Source: Pseudomonadota bacterium
GTDB taxonomy: Bacteria > Pseudomonadota > Alphaproteobacteria > Rhizobiales > Tepidamorphaceae
NCBI GenBank assembly: GCA_023435545.1
Contig: JAEYRQ010000091.1
Coordinates: 1 to 10,794, forward strand
DNA: 10,794 nt
Direction of reading: 5' to 3'
The notes beneath the pieces were generated by a model. It was not told the DNA's origin, searched no databases, and worked only from the letters and a program-made list of their open reading frames with translations. The translations under genes and the position numbers were made by a program. Numbering within the stretch: the first letter of the stretch is position 1; each line of letters opens with the position of its first letter. Shown piece by piece: positions 7,854 to 10,794 of the stretch.

Positions 7854-9091
7854 CCGTCACGGCACCATCCGTCCTGCCCGACAGCGGATGGCTGCGAACT
7901 CCTCCGCTGAGCGATCTGCTCGCCGCACTCAACGGACCGGATGTCGAGACGCGGGTGGTCGGCGGCGCGGTGCGCAACGTGCTGCTCGGCGTGCCGATCG
8001 GGGACGTCGATCTCGCCACCACCGCGGAGCCGGACGAAATCGCACGGCGCGCCGAGGCGGCCGGCATGAAGGCGGTGCCGACCGGCATCGCGCACGGCAC
8101 CATGACGGTCGTCGCCGACGGGCACCCGTTCGAGGTGACGACGCTCCGGCACGACGTCGAGACGCACGGCCGCCATGCCACCGTCGCCTTCGGCGCCGGC
8201 TGGCTGGAGGATGCCCGCCGGCGCGATTTCACAATTAACGCCCTCTATGCCGGCGCGGATGGTTCGCTGCACGATCCTGTGGACGGCTATCCGGACATCG
8301 TCGCGCGCCGGGTGCGGTTCATCGGCTCGGCGGAGACCCGAATCCGCGAGGACTACCTGCGCATCCTCCGCTTCTTTCGCCTGCATGCCCAGTACGGGGC
8401 CGGTGGGCCCGATCCTGACGGGCTGTCCGCGGCGATCCGGCTGCGCCACGGGCTGCTGTCGCTGTCGGGCGAACGGCTACGGCAGGAGACGCTGCGGCTG
8501 CTGGCGGCGCCGCGCGCGGTCGAGACCGTCACGGTCGCAGCCGATTGTGGCATCGTCGAACTGGTGACCGGGGGCGTCCCCTATCTCCTGCCGTTCGAGC
8601 GCATGGTCGCGCTGGAAGCCCGATACGGAAAGGCCGACCCGCTGATGCGGCTGGCGGCGCTGTCGATCGCTGTCCGGGAGGACGCGGTGCGGCTGTCGGA
8701 AAGGTTCCGCCTGTCGAACGCCCAGGCCCGCAGACTCGCCGTCGCCGCCGACGAATGGCGAAAGCTGCGGCCCGGAATGGGCGAGGCGGCACTGAGGCAG
8801 CTCCTCTACCGGCTCGGCCCGGAGAGCTATCGCGACAGCGCAGCGCTTTCGTTCGCGCGCTCGGGCGGCCAGGAGGACGCCTGGCGCGAGATCCTCGAGC
8901 TTCCCCATCGCTGGACCGCTCCGGCGTTCCCCCTCAAGGGTGCGGACCTCAGGGAGATGGGCATTCCGGCCGGTCCGGAGATCGGCCGGTTGCTGGCGGT
9001 GATCGAAGGCGAGTGGATCGCCGGCGGCTTCGCGGGCGACCGTTCCAGCCTGCTGGAGCGCGCGCGCTCCTTGGTGGGACAGGGCGTCTGA
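7850..9091 (+). CDS. cca: tRNA CCA-adding nucleotidyltransferase
   Basis: 413 residues. It is a class II CCA-adding enzyme or poly(A)-polymerase-like nucleotidyltransferase. Visible motifs: G38-G-A-V-R-N43, catalytic D52-V-D54, the third carboxylate E95 in FEVTTLR, motif B R124-R-D-F-T-I-N, DPVDGYPDI (142-150), motif C R164-IREDYLRILRFFR (to about 177), and motif D LSGERLRQE (205-213). The C-terminal helical tRNA-binding part follows without an HD domain. It builds or repairs the 3' CCA end of tRNAs in the cytosol. Sequence alone does not fully exclude a poly(A) polymerase, but a complete single gene in this alphaproteobacterial context points to CCA addition. It starts inside the DUF6111 stop with no clear Shine-Dalgarno, so coupling is likely. 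It ends 4 bp from the convergent hemF stop. Confidence 0.94.
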   Translation: MTVTAPSVLPDSGWLRTPPLSDLLAALNGPDVETRVVGGAVRNVLLGVPIGDVDLATTAEPDEIARRAEAAGMKAVPTGIAHGTMTVVADGHPFEVTTLRHDVETHGRHATVAFGAGWLEDARRRDFTINALYAGADGSLHDPVDGYPDIVARRVRFIGSAETRIREDYLRILRFFRLHAQYGAGGPDPDGLSAAIRLRHGLLSLSGERLRQETLRLLAAPRAVETVTVAADCGIVELVTGGVPYLLPFERMVALEARYGKADPLMRLAALSIAVREDAVRLSERFRLSNAQARRLAVAADEWRKLRPGMGEAALRQLLYRLGPESYRDSAALSFARSGGQEDAWREILELPHRWTAPAFPLKGADLREMGIPAGPEIGRLLAVIEGEWIAGGFAGDRSSLLERARSLVGQGV

Positions 9092-9095
9092 GGCC

Positions 9096-9989
9096 TCAGG
9101 GCCACTTCACCACGGGCGGCAGCGAGGAGAGGATCGACTCGACGTTGCCGCCGGTCTTCAGGCCGAACACCGTTCCACGGTCGTAGAGCAGGTTGAACTC
9201 GACATAGCGGCCGCGCCGCACCAGCTGCTCCTCGCGGTCGGCCTCGGTCCAGGGCAGGGCGAAGTTGCGCCGCACGAGGCGCGGATAGATGTCGAGGAAT
9301 GCCTCCCCGACAGAGCGGGTGAAGGCGAGATCGGCATCCCAGTCGCCGGTGTCGACATAGTCGTAGAAGATGCCGCCGATGCCGCGCGGTTCCTTGCGGT
9401 GCGCCAGCCAGAAATAGCGCTCGCACCAGTCGCGGTACTCCTCCCAGGACCTGCCGTTCGCTTCGCAGGCAGCGCGCATCGCCCGATGGAAATCCCGGGA
9501 ATCCGGGTCCTCCTGCGTGCGCCTGCGGTCGAGCACCGGGGTCAGGTCGGCGCCGCCGCCGAACCAGGCCTTGGTCGTCACCACGAAGCGGGTGTTCATG
9601 TGGACGGCGGGGACGTTGGGGTTGTGCGGGTGGGCGATCAGCGAGATACCGCTCGCCCAGAAGCGCGGATCCTCGGCGGCGCCGGGGATCTGGCCGCGGA
9701 ACTCCGGCGCGAACTCCCCGTGCACCGTCGAGACGTGCACACCGACCTTCTCGAACACCCGGCCGTGCATGAGCGCCATCACGCCGCCGCCGCCGGGCAC
9801 GCCGGTGTGGTCGGCGCGCTGCCACGGCTTGCGCACGAACCGGCCGGCGGGAAGGCCCGACTGCGGCAGGCCGGCTGGCAGGTCGTCCTCGACCGTCTCG
9901 AAGGCCGCCGTGATCCGGTCGCGCAGCGATTCGAACCACGCACGGGCAGCGGCCTTGCGGGCTTCCAGGTCAGTCTCGCCGTCCGCCAT
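9096..9989 (-). CDS. hemF: Oxygen-dependent coproporphyrinogen III oxidase (aerobic)
   Basis: 297 residues, normal for HemF. It converts coproporphyrinogen III to protoporphyrinogen IX by two oxidative decarboxylations that need O2, late in haem synthesis, as a soluble homodimer. Diagnostic blocks: [19 protein letters not shown] (66-84), [17 protein letters not shown] (120-136) with the conserved histidines, [10 protein letters not shown] (142-151), the family signature W188-C ... H197-R ... RGIGGIFYD (to 210), and near the end [20 protein letters not shown] (262-281). ATG 9989 is well supported by GGAGG 5 bases upstream. It faces cca tail to tail and is the first, probably only, gene of its transcript. 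The leader holds a 10-bp inverted repeat. I saw no clear FNR-type TTGAT-N4-ATCAA box, so oxygen control is not evident here. Confidence 0.97.
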   Translation of the reverse strand: MADGETDLEARKAAARAWFESLRDRITAAFETVEDDLPAGLPQSGLPAGRFVRKPWQRADHTGVPGGGGVMALMHGRVFEKVGVHVSTVHGEFAPEFRGQIPGAAEDPRFWASGISLIAHPHNPNVPAVHMNTRFVVTTKAWFGGGADLTPVLDRRRTQEDPDSRDFHRAMRAACEANGRSWEEYRDWCERYFWLAHRKEPRGIGGIFYDYVDTGDWDADLAFTRSVGEAFLDIYPRLVRRNFALPWTEADREEQLVRRGRYVEFNLLYDRGTVFGLKTGGNVESILSSLPPVVKWP

Positions 9990-9994
9990 ATCCG

Positions 9995-9999
9995 CCTCC
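9995..9999 (-). promoter_or_regulatory. hemF: hemF ribosome-binding site
   Basis: GGAGG on the minus strand, 5 bases (CGGAT) before ATG 9989. It is the strongest Shine-Dalgarno in the window and fixes the hemF start. Confidence 0.8.
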
Positions 10000-10008
10000 G
10001 CGCTCCCA

Positions 10009-10049
10009 TGCGCACCGGAAGCGCCTACGGCAATCGTGGCCGGTGCGCA
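10009..10049 (-). repeat. 10-bp perfect inverted repeat in the hemF leader region
   Basis: TGCGCACCGG (10009-10018) and CCGGTGCGCA (10040-10049) are exact reverse complements around a 21-base loop. Each arm holds the smaller palindrome TGCGCA. The near arm is 9 bases from the hemF ribosome-binding site. It could be an mRNA stem-loop controlling hemF translation or a two-site DNA operator. No regulator can be named from the sequence. Confidence 0.5.
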
Positions 10050-10116
10050 ACATGGTGTGGTGAAGCGAGGGGAGGGGCGGGTGCCATCATCGGTTGAGAT
10101 TTGAGTAATCCGATCA

Positions 10117-10156
10117 CCCTATCGTATGGCCCCACAGCTCCCTGGCGGCGATAGGG
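10117..10156 (+). repeat. 8-bp perfect inverted repeat covering the upstream-ORF ribosome site
   Basis: CCCTATCG (10117-10124) pairs exactly with CGATAGGG (10149-10156), loop 24 bases, plus a possible U-G pair at 10125/10148. The right arm contains most of the AGGGA that would serve the 15-codon ORF at 10167. If transcription starts upstream of 10117, the hairpin would hide this ribosome site. If it starts downstream, the repeat could be an operator. Weak promoter-like elements nearby (TTGAGT 10101-10106 and TATGGC 10125-10130, 18-bp spacing) do not decide between these. Confidence 0.45.
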
Positions 10157-10166
10157 AAAGAATCAG

Positions 10167-10214
10167 ATGAAAGCAGTGCACAGCTCCAGAGCCGCAGGTA
10201 GGGTCATCCCGTGA
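10167..10214 (+). CDS. 15-residue upstream ORF (possible leader peptide)
   Basis: ATG at 10167 opens MKAVHSSRAAGRVIP and ends with TGA at 10212-10214. AGGGA (10153-10157) lies 9 bases upstream, a usable ribosome site. The TGA overlaps the GTG start of the next gene (GTGA, 10211-10214), the classic geometry for translational coupling. The peptide has no run of one amino acid that would suggest attenuation. It may be a real short leader or a chance ORF; only its position and ribosome site support it. Confidence 0.35.
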   Translation: MKAVHSSRAAGRVIP

Positions 10215-10794
10215 GCTCGGACGACGAGACGCCTGAGGGCGACAGCCAGCCGGAACCGCGGGGCATCCGCTGGGGGCGCTTTACAGCGCTCGGTCTGCTG
10301 TCGCTGTTCGGCCTGTCCGTTCTGGCGCTTCTGTTGAGCGTCGGCATCGTCGCCCAGGTGCTCAGCTACCTCTGGCCGACGGTCTATTACACCGAAGTTA
10401 CCGCCGACGTGACGGCCGAGGGTCAGCGCTTTCAGCTCACCAGCATGGCCAAGTGCACACTGCGCTCCAAGGCGCGGTTCTTCGGCCTCGTCGGTGGTCC
10501 GACCCCTGCGACGATCGACGGCGGCCTGCTGGTCAAGCGCCTGCCCTCGGGAGCGGGGCTGATGATCATCGGGCCAGCGATCTGCGAGAAGGACGGCCTG
10601 CGCTCAATCACCAAGAAAGAGACGAATGCGGATGGTCGTGACCACAAGACCATCAATCTCGAGACATATCTAAAATTTTGGAACAGTGAAGGCGGGAAGC
10701 CATCCGTGTATTTGTTGGACGATGCAGAGGATCCAACACGGATTACGGGGTATTGGAACGAGTATCTGACGCGACCCAATTCGGACCTTCAGAT
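10211..10794 (+). CDS. Single-TM membrane-anchored protein of unknown function (3' end outside window)
   Basis: GTG 10211 is the first possible start in frame (a TAG lies at 10199-10201) and has AGGG (10200-10203) 7 bases upstream. 194 codons are visible and the frame is still open at the right edge. Residues 1-22 are acidic then basic (cytoplasmic), about 24-54 form one long hydrophobic helix, and the rest should be periplasmic. The soluble part begins PTVYYTEVTADV and has two cysteines (C82, C125) that could form a disulfide. I do not recognise the family. Composition changes within the gene: about 68% G+C over 10261-10320 by hand count, but about 49% over 10621-10794, with codons such as CTA, AAA and TTT. 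This may mark a boundary with differently derived DNA or a less constrained domain. It is divergent from hemF and coupled to a short upstream ORF. Confidence 0.75.
   Translation, partial: MSSDDETPEGDSQPEPRGIRWGRFTALGLLSLFGLSVLALLLSVGIVAQVLSYLWPTVYYTEVTADVTAEGQRFQLTSMAKCTLRSKARFFGLVGGPTPATIDGGLLVKRLPSGAGLMIIGPAICEKDGLRSITKKETNADGRDHKTINLETYLKFWNSEGGKPSVYLLDDAEDPTRITGYWNEYLTRPNSDLQ

Noticed and set aside
9089..9098. Palindrome TGAGGCCTCA between cca and hemF as a two-way terminator
   Set aside because: It is just the two stop codons around GGCC: a 10-bp dyad with no loop and no T-run, so not a credible intrinsic terminator.
10069..10081. G-runs GGGG-A-GGGG-C-GGG as a G-quadruplex
   Set aside because: Only three runs of three or more G are present, with no nearby fourth run; it is more likely ordinary GC-rich sequence.
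10432..10779. 115-codon minus-strand open frame at the right edge
   Set aside because: It is antisense to the GTG-started frame, which has a ribosome site, a TM helix and an unbroken frame to the edge. The antisense frame has no clear ribosome site or domain.

Overview
The window is a GC-rich (roughly two-thirds G+C by eye) bacterial chromosome segment with tightly packed, overlapping genes. The gene set fits an alphaproteobacterium: a MoxR / DUF58 / DUF4159 / vWA-GATase-like cluster beside a DUF1285-Nudix-DUF6111-cca operon. An order such as Hyphomicrobiales is a guess that the sequence alone does not settle.

Left part (1-6104, minus strand): one operon reading right to left. It encodes a cytoplasmic MoxR-type AAA+ ATPase, a cytoplasmic DUF58 protein with a vWA metal site, a 935-residue BatA-like/DUF4159 membrane protein, and a second membrane protein with vWA and GATase-like domains that runs off the left edge. 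Spacings are 6 bp, a 1-bp overlap and 3 bp, so the four are almost certainly co-transcribed. MoxR-vWA pairs are thought to act as chaperones that mature or assemble other proteins. Here two N-out membrane proteins would place two more vWA domains in the periplasm. The client is unknown. This cluster is the most interesting system in the window.

Middle part (6251-9091, plus strand): a divergent four-gene operon with stop/start overlaps, encoding a DUF1285 protein, a NudL-type Nudix hydrolase (predicted CoA pyrophosphatase), a small two-TM DUF6111 membrane protein and the tRNA CCA-adding enzyme. The shared 146-bp divergent region holds a -10-like box placed so that the moxR mRNA would be leaderless, and a GC-rich stem-loop in the likely DUF1285 leader.

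Right part (9096-10794): hemF (oxygen-dependent coproporphyrinogen III oxidase) converges on cca with a 4-bp gap and has the best Shine-Dalgarno in the window. The 177 bp between hemF and the next gene holds two perfect inverted repeats. It is followed by a 15-codon upstream ORF whose stop overlaps the GTG start of an unrecognised single-TM protein. That last gene is cut by the right edge, and its composition drops to about 49% G+C near the end.
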